From NCBI GenBank assembly GCA_019915015.1, contig JAHBBC010000019.1, positions 744,001-808,000 on the forward strand: 64,000 nt of DNA. Direction: 5' to 3'. Every line of letters begins with the position of its first letter. The first letter of the stretch is position 1. The stretch comes from Auriscalpium vulgare (lineage: Eukaryota > Basidiomycota > Agaricomycetes > Russulales > Auriscalpiaceae). A program made the position numbers and the translations under genes. Under the pieces are notes generated by a model, which had not been told where the DNA came from, did no database searches, and saw only the letters and a list, made by a program, of their open reading frames with translations. Shown piece by piece: positions 37,166 to 47,153 of the stretch.

Positions 37166-37173
37166 GGGAACGT
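37166..37173. repeat. 8-bp target-site duplication, right
   Basis: GGGAACGT, identical to 31868-31875. Confidence 0.95.
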
Positions 37174-37365
37174 CGAAGGATAGGATACGATTACAGCCTG
37201 CTCGTCCGATCAAAAACCTGAGGTTGAGGTAGCCCTGGTGAGAGTTTGAAGACCAGAAGATGATGAGAAGAGCTCTGCATGTCTGTTTCAAACCGCCTCT
37301 GAACTGATGAAGCGCTATATGCTCGGCCATGGGCAGGTCCCCGCATAGTATACATTCAGAAGCAA

Positions 37366-37922
37366 CTACGCAGGAGCAGCTGCTAACTGTTGCTGCGACT
37401 GCAGCGTCGTCTGCATCTCTACAATCTATAGAGGGCTTCAGAATCTTTGCATCGGTCAGGCAGTCACGGACACGCACCTCCCCTTTTTTCTTCTCCGATT
37501 TCTCTCCTATATCTTTCAGCTTGGCCTCTATTCGTGTGCTGCAGTAACCGCGATAGATCAGTTGGTGAATCCAAACAGAGCGCGATGGTCTGGGACACGC
37601 ACATCTCGCTGCGGATGAAATCGAGACGCGTGTCGACATTGCTCTTCGCTTCCTGCTGCTCCTGCTTGACAAGCACAGGTCCAACCATCTTGTAAACAGT
37701 GTTGTTCGGCGTCAACGACGCGAATTCCTGAAGAGACCGATTTCCAACGTACCAATCAGAATTGCATCCTCTGTTAGCGGTACATTTGCGAACCTTCTTT
37801 AACAAGCTCATTCTCCGAGAGCTGCGCGTCCAGCCTTTGCCGCACTTCGACCGTTTTTGAGAGCTCCGCCTGCAGCTCTTGTACTCGTTCGACGCCGCCT
37901 GCAAACGTGCTTCGAGAGACAT
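37366..37922 (-). CDS. PFDN6: Prefoldin subunit 6
   Basis: Subunit of the hexameric prefoldin cochaperone that hands actin and tubulin to CCT/TRiC. Four exons: 37922-37794, 37727-37603, 37538-37478 and 37425-37366, giving 124 aa, the family's normal size. It begins MSLEARLQAASNEY. Later segments are the coiled coil (LQAELSKTVEVRQRLDAQLS), SLTPNNTVYKMVGPVLVKQE and the second helix with DIGEKSEKKKGE. Within exon 1 the coiled coil is read in a shifted frame: one base seems lost after NEY (near 37880) and one gained in the A-run before the donor (near 37797), so total length stays in frame. Divergent to VTI1 with 141 bp between start codons. Confidence 0.85.
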
Positions 37923-38063
37923 AGAGCCGGAGTGCAGGAGAGGCGCCGGCCCGCCGCAGCAAGCTCAGAGATAGCTTACGTCAGCCAGCGCTGCGGCGGT
38001 GTCGCGGCCCCCAGCCGTCGTCGAGGCTGCGCTTGTTGTTCCCACTTCCACCCGACAGCCACC
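37923..38063. promoter_or_regulatory. Shared divergent promoter PFDN6/VTI1
   Basis: Only 141 bp separate the two start codons, so both genes must share this regulatory region. No TATA box is evident. Confidence 0.6.
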
Positions 38064-38985
38064 ATGGACAGCTCGCCACGGCGCTGTTCACCTCTTATGA
38101 GCAGGACTTTCAACAAATCCTCCAGAGCATCCGGGAGAAGCTCGATGGAGAGGACAAGGACCAACGGGGCGTTGGTGCGTTCCGCGTCGGTGCATGACGG
38201 GCAAGCTGTTGACAAGGACATGGCCACAGAGCAGAAGAAGGCGACCTGAGGCGGTAGAAATGGAGCTGGACGAGGCAGACGAGATGGTGCGCATCTTCCA
38301 CGTTGCCCCGCGTGGTGGTGCTGAATATTGGCGTGCAGGTTTCGCAGATGGAGATCGAAATCCAGGCATCCCGACGTCCATCCGCGCGTCTACCAGGCCC
38401 GCGTGAAGACAGCTAAGCGGACCTCGCGCGCTACAAGAAGCAGTCGAAAGACATGCACACGCAACTCTCGCGCGCGGACCTCCTCACGTCGCGCGGCTCA
38501 CCGCTTCCGCCGTCAGACGACCCGTACGGCTCGAGCGACCGCACGCGGCTGCTCGCAGGCACCACGATTCTCGAGGACGGGACGCGTCGTCTCCAGGAGA
38601 GCCAGCGTATCGCTCTCGAGACGGAGGAGCAGGGCGCGGACATCCTGCGTAGTCTGCGCGGGCAGCGCGAGCAGATTGAAAACGCGCGGGATACGGTATG
38701 TCGTTTCTCGTATGCGCAGTGCGCAGAGTGTTGGGTGCTAATCGGGCTGTCGGTATAGCTGCAAACGGCTGACTCGTCTATCGACCGCGCTTCTGGGACA
38801 CTGAAGAAGATGATCCGCCGGTACGTCGCATGCCGTTCTATAGGCCCTCCAGCCGACGCAGCCTCGCCAGTTGGTTCTAAATTTGACGTGTTCGCAGGAT
38901 GTACCAACAGCGCGTGGTCACTGCCATCATCATCATCGTGCTTGTGCTTCTCATCGGCATCATCCTGTGGGAGAAGCTGCATTAG
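38064..38985 (+). CDS. VTI1: v-SNARE VTI1, with multiple single-base indels in the 5' half
   Basis: Qb-SNARE for Golgi, endosome and vacuole fusion. Exons: 38064-38174, 38230-38286, 38339-38695, 38759-38820 and 38898-38985, all with GT-AG borders. The 3' half is clean: DDPYGSSDR, LLAGTTILEDGTRRLQES, the SNARE motif through RGQREQIENARDT and LQTADSSIDRASGTLKKM, and a C-terminal anchor (TAIIIIVLVLLIGIILW). In the 5' half the conserved N-terminal domain (ALFTSYEQDFQQIL, VEMELDEADEM, QMEIEIQ, RYKKQSKDMH) is recognisable only by changing frame about six times. Each step is consistent with loss of one base, mostly from a 2-3 base homopolymer. A dead gene would be surprising for this family, so sequence error is likely. 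Confidence 0.85.
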
Positions 38986-39441
38986 GATAGTATGTTTGAC
39001 TGACTCCAGTTTATCTCTATGTACGTCGCGGCTGGGCTCGCTGCAGTATTCCATGTGTTATACACCCACTTCCACACCTTGCGGTCCTGCGGATGCTGAC
39101 GTCGCTCAGAAGTAACTCACATCATGACGGTATCCGTGGGACGCAACATGGCTGTACTCGCTGTCCGATCTTGAGGTCTACAACGACGAGCGGCCTAAAG
39201 GCGATTTGTCTGAGAAGCATCGCCGTGTCTGTCAGTTGAAAAGTCGAGCGACGTTTGAAAGTTCATGAGCGTTCGACTCCTTGATTACTATCAAAACGAA
39301 GTAAGCCAATCATTGATGTATGGAAAGCGTTGTAGTATACGTAGCAGTACGGCTACTGATTTCGTTCGCGGTGTTGGGAGGCTTTGCCACACGCCTTGCC
39401 AGTCGCCTGGCCACCCAGCTAGATCACGCGCCTGAGTCAAC
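38986..39441. other. Intergenic, no gene seen
   Basis: VTI1 3' flank up to the left inverted repeat. No supported coding sequence. Confidence 0.5.
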
Positions 39442-40292
39442 ACGGCCGCTGGTCGCACCGCCGCTTGTTCGTCCACTACGATGTCGTTCCCGCTGCTCAG
39501 ATCACACACTTAGACGTCACACCGCGAGGTAGAGGCACACCCGGACAATGATGGCATTCAACAGAACTACCGGGGTGCGGGGTGGGGTGCCACCGCAGGC
39601 GTGACCCCCCGGCGGAACGGGCTGCTCGCGGCCATCTAAGGCAAGAACGTTGGGTAAAACCTATGGTGCTTTCTGGTACGATGGCACGTCCCAGTGGGCC
39701 TCAGCCTCTTGCCACCTATAGGAGACAGGACCGGTCCCCCGGGTTACCCGCCATAACTCCCCATCGCCTAGAGCACCCCGCAACCGCCATACGGACCAAG
39801 GAGAAACATACTTACGTCTTACCACGGCATCTTGGCTGAGCTGGCGGCGTTGAAGCTGGAGGCGGGCGACAGGCGGTTGGCGTCGGCGTCGGTGTCGGTG
39901 TCGGTGTCGGCGTCGGTGTCGGTGTCGGTGAAGAGCAAGGGCGTCGGCGAGGCGAGGGCGAAGTCGAAGAGACAGAAGGAGAAAGAGAGGGAGAGGGAGA
40001 GAGGGGGGAAGGCGATGGTGCCGACCAGTGAGAGGCTGCTGTATTCATACCTTTGAGCGGTGGCGGTGAAGAAAGTAGTCAAAGTCCGACGGCGTGGTCC
40101 AGTCAACAACCACCAGTCGCGTTGTAGCTCCGTCAGCTCCGCGCGCAGGGTCATTTCCAGCTGCAAGGAAGTACATGCTGGTATGCTGGACGAGACTGAC
40201 GCGCCGCTAAGGGTGAGAGCCGTTGCTTCGCCCAGCGGGCAAGAAATCGTCAGTTACACGTGACCAGTACGTCGAGAGGCTGGCTCAGTGGC
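39442..40292 (+). repeat. Long inverted repeat, left arm
   Basis: About 0.85 kb that reappears in reverse complement at 42806-43620 with high identity by eye. The arm includes a stretch shared base for base over long runs (39505-39845), the hexanucleotide repeat, and the inner end CACGTGACCAGTACGTCGAG. It encloses the block containing MIC10 and the NAT9-type gene. No target duplication or recognised transposase was found. Confidence 0.85.
39879..39930 (+). repeat. GTCGGY hexanucleotide microsatellite
   Basis: About eight units of GTCGGT/GTCGGC. The counterpart in the right arm (43156-43186) has about half as many, so the tract has changed length since duplication. Confidence 0.85.
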
Positions 40293-40651
40293 TGACAGTG
40301 GAGCTCGCTCAGCAAATCCGGACGACGCTGCAAAGGGTCAGCGCTTCAGAAACGAATGCCCACTGCCTCTCTAGCCTTTGGACCGCCACGGAGCACGGCC
40401 GTACCTTGGAACGAGGGATTCCCTACGGTGAAATCGGGTTATTTTCTATCAGTCAAGACCCAGGAAGGCCACGAACCGGCTCGTATCCTGCCTCGGCGCA
40501 GTCCGCAAGCATCGCTCGCTCGCTCTCTCGGTTATTTGGTAGTTTGCCTGTTATTTAGTAGAACATACGGCTCGGTAAATCCGCCATATTCCCACGCTCG
40601 GTGCAAACCTCCGCGCAACCGCGCCAGCAGCCTCCACAGCGCGACACGCCC

Positions 40652-40934
40652 ATGGCCCGGCCAAAACTCTCGCCGCAGGGACAGCGCCTGCGCACCATCA
40701 TCGTGACAGTGCCCATCATCGCGGCGACATCCTGTGTGTCCTTTTCAGCCATTCCACGTGTCACAGAGTGCTCACTTGCGCGCGTATGCAGTGGTGCTGT
40801 ACAAACGCCTTGTGCTCGGAGAGGAGCAACGCCATTTACCCCGCGACGGAAATCAGGAGGGCAGGATTGTCGAGTTTGCACCCAAGGCGGCGGAGCGGGA
40901 GCGGGAGCAGGCAAGGCGGTCGTCCTCGTCATAG
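40652..40934 (+). CDS. Small single-pass membrane protein, probably mitochondrial
   Basis: 74-aa protein from exons 40652-40733 and 40792-40934. It starts MARPKLSPQGQRLRT, followed by one hydrophobic segment (IIVTVPIIAATS then LVLYKRLVLGEE), then a charged Glu/Arg-rich tail ending RRSSSS. The layout (short basic N-terminus, one helix, charged tail) fits a small inner-membrane or assembly protein. I do not recognise a named family. It is convergent with MIC10 and lies inside the inverted-repeat pair. Confidence 0.65.
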
Positions 40935-41042
40935 CACTCCTCAGTCTGAATTGGCACACACCGTCCTCTCTATTCGGTCTATCACCGGCTGCTACCCACA
41001 CACACACGTCCGAGTCTCCGGGCGTCGCTACTGCTGCATGTA

Positions 41043-41534
41043 TCACTTCGACTCTGGCGGCGGCGCCTGTGTGCTGTTGAGCACGCGCACGCCCGCAATG
41101 CGCGCGGGGTTGAACGAGCGGTCGCAGTCCGCGTACGCGGCGCCCGCGCCGAAGCCCGTCGTCAGTGCTATCGGCCACGCGCGTCCTGCGGGGTCGTGTG
41201 AGGCAGAGGGGACGGGACGAAGGGGAGGCACGCACGGCGGAAGAGGATGACGGAGGCGACAACGCCGACGCTGAAGCCGACGCCACTGGAGGGCAGAGAA
41301 AATTGAGTAAAGGAAGGGCTAGGAGAGGATGTACACGCACGACTTGACGAGCAGATCGGCGACTGAGGTGGATGGGAAGTGTGTGGTGGTCAGTACTTGG
41401 CGCGTGAGGTCGCGAGGAGTGCAGACGCACGGCAGCGGTCATACTGGCGGAATGTCAGACAGAAACCCATAAATTACAGGCTGAAAATGCACCTTTTGAG
41501 CGACGATGTCTTCGCTGGACGATGGTTTGGACAT
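41043..41534 (-). CDS. MIC10: MICOS complex subunit MIC10
   Basis: Inner-membrane protein that bends cristae junctions. Five exons: 41534-41493, 41443-41431, 41362-41341, 41285-41236 and 41185-41043, giving 89 aa. Exons 2 and 3 are only 13 and 22 nt. It begins MSKPSSSEDIVAQK, continues YDRC-ADLLVKS, then the first membrane helix GVGFSVGVVASVILF with the conserved GxGxGxG-type glycine pattern, RRRAWPIALTTGFGAGAAYADC (second helix with glycine motif), and a polar tail. Size and order of elements match MIC10 well. It is divergent with the acetyltransferase gene 81 bp away. Confidence 0.9.
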
Positions 41535-41615
41535 GGTCGTCAGCAGGAGGCGGGTAAATACGGACAAACAGCGCGGATTGTCGAGCTCGACGCGTGCGCC
41601 TCGCTTGACACAGCG
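41535..41615. promoter_or_regulatory. Divergent promoter MIC10/NAT9-like
   Basis: 81 bp between the two ATG codons. The genes must share promoter elements. Confidence 0.55.
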
Positions 41616-42540
41616 ATGAAGGCCAACGCATCCACTGCCATTGCAAACCACCGTGTTGTGCTCGTTCCCTACCGGTGGGTTTGAGTCGCCAGCCCATCTT
41701 ACACCCGGCGCGTGTGCTCAACGTCTCCAGCGAGGAACACGTCGCTGTGCGCTCGACTGCGTTTATGGCCAACTGCCTGCTCTTGTCTGATGGTCCTCCT
41801 GTAGACATACCATGCATGGATGCAGGACCCTCTGCTCCGAGAGGCAACTGCGAGCGAAGAGTTGACCTTAAAGGAGGAGTATGCAATGCAACGTGGGCAC
41901 TCATGGCGAGCTTCGTGCGCTATAAAGTCTGGAAGTGTCTGACTACGACCTCGCAGGGAGTTGGCGAGACGATGAAGACAGTGAGTAGTGCGCCCCACAT
42001 CTTCAGCCCGCTCGTCAAATGTGTTGTTTTCCTTTCCTCGCAGAATTGACGTTCATCGTACTCGCTCGTCCGATCGGAGATTCAGACTACCCGCAGGGCG
42101 AGCTCACCGACGAAGCAATCCGCGCGCTCCCAATGGTCGGCGATGTGAATTTATTCTTGAAGAACGACAGGGATGACCCCGAATTCGAGGTCGAAGTCGA
42201 GGTGATGATCGCAGGTCCGTTCTGCGCCCATTATACACTGCAAACGCGGTAGCGGCCACTTACATCGCATATAACAGATTCAGCATATCGTCGCCAACAA
42301 CTCGCCCACTCTGCACTCTCGCTCCTCCTCTCGTATGCGACCAGCGAGCCCGCGTCCCCGCTTCCCGTACCAGCGTCGCGCTTGGTTGTGCGAATATCGG
42401 CGTCCAATTCGCCGAGCATTGCGTTGTTTGAGAAGCTGGGTTTCGAGATCGTGCGGCGCGTGGAGGTCTTTGACGAGGTCGAGATGCGGGTGCAGCAGCG
42501 GGTCGAGTGGGAGGGTGGGCTTGTGAGGGAGTACAGGTAG
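41616..42540 (+). CDS. NAT9: GNAT acetyltransferase of the NAT9 type
   Basis: Predicted N-acetyltransferase, 206 aa, six exons: 41616-41674, 41731-41746, 41805-41892, 41957-41980, 42044-42214 and 42278-42540. Exon 2 is 16 nt and exon 4 is 24 nt. Conserved NAT9 landmarks are VVLVPYR at the start, YHAWMQDPLLREATASEELT, EEYAMQRSW, KLTFIVL, GDVNLFL, EVMIA, a YRRQQLAHSALSLLLSYA acetyl-CoA loop and NSPSIALFEKLGF. The last intron uses a GTCCGT donor. Length matches the family (about 207 aa). In animals NAT9 affects microtubule stability; its substrate in fungi is not established. Confidence 0.92.
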
Positions 42541-42805
42541 GGCGTGCAAGCGTCTTCGCCTGTAGCCCGACGCAATGTTAGAGTCTTGGTATGTGGCTGA
42601 TCGCATCCTCTGAAATAGAAGGATGAGATAACGCAGTCGAACACCGCCGTGGATGGCTTCGTACTAGGTATGAAGCCATCAGTCGGTCGAGGCTTGGGAA
42701 TACTGAATAGCCAAATAGCCAGGCGCATGATGGTTCAAAGACAAGAGAGACGGCGCGCGTTTGTCGCTGACCCCTGCGTCATCACTGTCAGCATTTGCTC
42801 CGCCA

Positions 42806-43620
42806 GATTTAGCCAGCCTCGACGTACAGGTCACGTGTGACTAACGATTTCTTACCCGCTGGGCGAAGCAACGGCTCTCATCCTTAGCGGCGCGTCAGTC
42901 TCGTCCAGCATCCCAACATGCACTTCCTGGCGGCTGGAAATGACCCTGCGCGCGGAGCTGACGGAGCTACGACGCGACTGGTGGTTGTTGACTGGACCAC
43001 GCCGTCGGACTTTGACTACTTTCTTCACCGCCACCGCTCAAAGGTATAAATACAGCTGCCTCTCACTGGTCAGCCCCATCGCCTTCCTCCCCTCTCTCCC
43101 TCTTCCTCTCCTTCTCCCTCTGTCTCTTCGACTTCGCCCTCGACGCCCTTGCTCTCACCGACGCCGACACCGACGCCGACGCCAACCGCCTGTCGCCCGC
43201 CTCCAGCTTCGACTCCACCAGCTCAGCCAAGATGCCGTGGTAAGACGTAAGTATGTTTCTCCTTGGTCCGTATGGCGGTTGCGGGGTGCTCTAGGCGATG
43301 GGGAGTTATGGCGGGTAACCCGGGGGACCGGTCCTGTCTCCTATAGGTGGCAAGAGGCTGAGACCCACTGGGACGTGCCATCGTACCAGAAAGCACCATA
43401 GGTTTTACCCAACGTTCTTGCCTTAGATGGCCGCGAGCAGCCCGTTCCGCCGGGGGGTCACGCCTGCGGTGGCACCCCACCCCGCACCCCGGTAGTTCTG
43501 TTGAATGCCATCATTGTCCGGGTGTGCCTCTACCTCGCGGTGTGACGTCTAAGTGTGTGATCTGAGCGGCGGGCGCGACATTGTAGTTGATGAGCGGCGC
43601 GAGCAGCGGCCATTTTGGCG
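42806..43620 (-). repeat. Long inverted repeat, right arm
   Basis: Reverse-complement partner of 39442-40292. Near-identical over 43200-43570. It carries a TATAAATA box (about 43046) and a pyrimidine-rich tract, suggesting the duplicated unit includes a promoter. Confidence 0.85.
43232..43401 (+). other. Possible mini-gene inside the inverted repeat
   Basis: Downstream of a TATA box and pyrimidine-rich leader lies AAGATGCCGTGG with a GTAAGA donor. Splicing 43240-43346 joins it to a short exon ending TAG at 43401, giving a 20-residue product (MPWWQEAETHWDVPSYQKAP). The left arm encodes the same product with one substitution. It could equally be the 5' remnant of a larger gene. Confidence 0.3.
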
Positions 43621-44135
43621 GCGATGCAGTGCGACTGTGGCGCTGGCCAAAACGCGCGTCGAACTGGGAACTGCTTCATGCGCCATGTTTCTGATTTCGA
43701 CTGTTGAGGACCATTTATGTTCACTAGCTAAAGATTGGTACATGTACTGAGTGGAGTCATACGCACTTATCGATAGGCGAGCGATGGCGCAGTCCCGGTA
43801 CCTCGTCGCGCCGCCGATGAAGCATAGTTAAACAGCACGTTGTCGTCGAAGGATGTCCGATGTACGAAGTGAAAAGGCAGGTGGAAAGACATAGCTGACT
43901 GGGCCCGCATATCAAGAGGGCCAAGGGTCGATCGTCCCATCGACCTCCGCAGACCACGTGCACGACGGATCGGCCTTGCGAGCGTCGGCCTGCGACACTA
44001 CGCCGGAACCCGCGCTTGGCAAGATGAACCACTGCGTCAACTACAGAGCAGATAGAAACATAACACCAGGGAGCTTATGAAAGAGGTCCTCGTGCGAAAT
44101 GACTGGCCGCCGTAACAACAGAGATCGCGGATTGC
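43621..44135. other. Intergenic, no gene seen
   Basis: Nothing supported on either strand. Confidence 0.5.
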
Positions 44136-45349
44136 CTATACGTGACGATCTTCAGGCGTTGCAGGACAAGTTAGCGTCAGATCTCCTCCGAAGAGAATAC
44201 ACTCGCCTGTATTCATCTCTGTCAGCCGAATGTCAACGTCACGTCGACGCGGCGACAAGCATACAGCTAGCAAGTCTATGTGAAAGAGCCACAGCCAAAC
44301 TGGTGGATCTGCGCTCTCCAACTGCCCGACCCAGTACAACCTACGCCAGAATATAGTCAGCACATTCCAGACAAGAAGAAACATCCACAAAATAACCCAC
44401 ACTATAGTACACGCGACGCCCGCAATCCAATCGAGTGTCGTCGGAATGGCACTCTTGCCTTCGTATGCAGCGACCGCCTTCGGAATCCCGAAACCGGCAA
44501 TAAGGAAGGTGTTGAGGACGCGAAATCCGGTCGTTTTGACGGGGAAGGATGGACGCATGGGCGGGTCTGCGTGTGGGGTGCCGCTGAGTGGAGGATACAC
44601 ATGTACCGGGATGTCATCTGGAGATGGGGAGCGGGCACGCGAAGGTGGTGGCAGGGGCGAAGCAATGACCGGAGATCCAGAAGGCGCAGCCGTGTTCGTA
44701 AGAAGGACATCGTCCGCGGGCTGTGTCGAAGGGACGTGGCCCACTTTAAGCTCGAGCACGGTGAACTCCGGATAGCGCTGGCGGAGGTCGTAGTACACGT
44801 CACTGACGAGGTCCCTGAGGCGGCTAGGCCGGAGTGCGGCCAGTTTCTCGCGCGCGAGATTGCGCTTAGCGTTGTACCCGCGACGCGTTACTGGGGAATG
44901 AATGACATTACAAGGGTGAGAAACACGGTCAATTGCATGTCGTCGGCCCTAGTCAGAGTAGACTCGTACCTGCATGGTCAGTCGCCTTGCTCTCGCGACG
45001 CTCGAGTTCGTCAAAGACGTCGCTCGATAGCTCATAAATCTGCTCCCCGGTCAGCCTGGCAAGCTTCCCCCGCGCAGTCGCTCGGTGTCCCGAAACATCT
45101 GTATCACGGCCGTGAGATAGCCTGTGTGTGCATCGACTATAGCAGCATCAGCGCACCTTCATCGCCCAGGTGTTTCCTGTAGGCGAGATAATGCTCATAT
45201 GCACGATTAGCGCTGTCGTACATCCTTTGCTCAAGGAAGGAGGGCCGCCTGTCGATCCGGGTGCCGGGGTCTGAGTCTACGGTGGCGAATATAGCATTGA
45301 TGCTGGAGTCCAGCTGTTTATCGGATGGGAGTGGATTGCGCCGTTTCAT
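44136..45349 (-). CDS. Membrane protein with two Spa2-homology (SHD/GIT) repeats
   Basis: Exons 45349-45157, 45098-44970, 44890-44401 and 44340-44136, giving about 338 aa. A polar N-terminus (FLEQRMYDSANRAYEHYL) leads to two tandem SHD motifs: ARGKLARLTGEQIYELSSDV and AREKLAALRPSRLRDLVSDV. This repeat is known from Spa2 and GIT proteins, which organise polarity scaffolds. A Pro/Ser-rich linker and then hydrophobic stretches (TLDWIAGVACTIV, LYWVGQLES, VWLWLFHIDLLAV) suggest membrane attachment, which is not typical of Spa2. The last ~40 residues may be mis-spliced. A role in polarity or the cell cortex is inference. Confidence 0.7.
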
Positions 45350-45943
45350 GACGGACTCAAGTTAAGTCGCGTTTGGGGGATCCAACGAGGGAAAGGATGG
45401 TGCAGAGCATTCTCTGGGAAAGACACAGCCTTCTAGTGAAGGATTGTACCTAGCTGACGCCCATTCCGTTTTGAGGTGGCCTTGAGCAGCAAGGTCGTTA
45501 TAAGCGGTAGTCGTTGTGCATTGACCCGGATACGTCAAAGTTGTGCAGACTCCAGAGTCCAGAGTCCAGACGTTTCAGCCCGCCAAAGTCCACCCTAACC
45601 TCTCCTAACCTTCGTATAGGGTTCCACGGCCAACGTCGCGGGCCGCGGGCGGCGGCGGACCGCTGAATCCTGATTCTGACATTACTGTAATGCCTTTGGA
45701 GGCAGACGTCTCGGTGTCCAGAATCTATTGGCTCGTCAACTCGATGGATCAAGCCTTATATCTCCATAATAATGCCTTATAATTCTAGGCACTCATTCGG
45801 CTCGCTTATCTCCAATAGAGATCTGGCTTTGACTGCAATTGGCGTTCCCCGAGCCTGCCAACGTCTGCCAACGTCCTCTTTGGCGGCCTCCCTGCCCCGG
45901 AGCACCGACCCTCTTCTTTTCTTGACCACAGCCAACCTCCTCG
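45350..45943. other. Intergenic, leader of F-box gene 3
   Basis: No coding region. A short TCCAGAG triple repeat lies near 45549-45569. The right part is the 5' leader of the next gene. Confidence 0.5.
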
Positions 45944-47153
45944 ATGTGAGTGCTCTCTTTCTGTCTGTCTTTTTCTTCTTCCACTTAACGCTACATAATG
46001 TAGGGATTCAAGCATTGCATCGCGCGTGCCAAACGAGGTACTCGAGAAGATCTTTTTTGAGACCAACCCGGATCGCGAAAAAACTCCCTTCACGCCCAAT
46101 TATGCCCTCACGCAGCTCGCGCTCGTGAGCAAGCGTTTCGCCACCCTCGCGCAGCGCGAACTCTACAGGATATTGTACCTCGGCCTCGAGCGGCCGGACG
46201 CCGTGCGCGCCCTCGCCCGCCTCTGCGACACGATCGCAGACAAGCCTGCTCTGGCCGCAAACGTGCGCGGCATTTTCTACAGCCTCTCTTCCTCCGCGCA
46301 CGCTGCGGAGAACTTGTTTCTCGCCGAGCTCGTGTTCAAGTGCCCACGCCTCGTAGACTTCGAGATGAACCAATGGGCTCCGAACACGACGGTGCTCATC
46401 GATGCGCTCACGCACTGCAAGACCCTGCAGAGCGTCCATATCACAGGTGACGAAGGGGACATCTACGGCGACACGCCGTTTTGCCGCGTATCGAAGTTTT
46501 GGGCCCTGCTGCAAGGCTGGCCGGATCTGCGCCGCGTCGTGGTAGAACCCATCCTTGCCCTCGACATACGGTCCCGGGCCAACGCACCACCTCCAACGGT
46601 GACGCCCGACGCCTGCTCGTCCCTCACCTTCGTCAATCTTGAGGCCGTGCCCATGCACGATGAAAACCTTCGCATTCTGTCAGCCATCGCGCCGCACTTA
46701 GCGGTGCTGACCATCCATGACAACAACATGGAATTGGCCGAGATGGTCCCACCGCCCACAATGCAGACGCTTTCAGCTGCGTTGGTGCGTTGGAAGCACT
46801 CTCTTACCTCGCTGGAGATCGCCCCAGAAATGGGGGATAACCTCGACCCACACCTTCACCCCATCCTCTCTACGATGCCCCAGCTTCGATCTTTATCACT
46901 TCGATCGTCCCACTTGGCACCACTCAGCCTTGCGTCCGGCTTCCCCGTTCTCAGCGCTCTCAAGTTCACCATAGAGGCTGGACAAGTGGGCGAGGTGCTG
47001 TCCTCCCTGCGCGCTCAGGGTGGTCTTCCCGCGCTGCGGAAGCTTCGGATCAGGTTCAGCGAGAGCAATCAGCGGGCGGACGACTCGGTATTGGAGGAAC
47101 TGCAAGATGTTTGTGATGAGCGGGACATACAGCTCGATTGCCCCGGGCTGTAA
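45944..47153 (+). CDS. F-box protein 3, start codon split by an intron
   Basis: 383-aa F-box/LRR-like protein. The frame of 46004-47153 has no ATG before the F-box (VPNEVLEKIFFET, LALVSKRFATLAQRELYR). Splicing GTGAGT (45946) to the TAG acceptor (46003) joins AT at 45944-45945 to G at 46004, creating ATG GAT TCA and so MDSSIASRVPNEVL. Without splicing the same ATG is followed at once by TGA. The body carries Leu-rich repeats (LRRVVVEPI, LTFVNLEAV, LRSLSLRSS, LRKLRIRF). It is a probable SCF substrate receptor of unknown target. Confidence 0.8.

Noticed and set aside
39230..39290. B-box-like GCGTTCGACTCCT suggesting a tRNA gene
   Set aside because: No matching A box or cloverleaf could be folded around it.
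40555..41442. 295-codon - strand frame spanning the small membrane gene and MIC10
   Set aside because: It is a shadow frame. The spliced MIC10 exons on the same strand and the + strand small gene explain the DNA.
39442..43620. Inverted repeats as terminal repeats of an autonomous transposon
   Set aside because: No transposase inside, no target duplication at the outer ends, and the enclosed genes are single-copy-type housekeeping genes. Kept as an unexplained inverted repeat instead.
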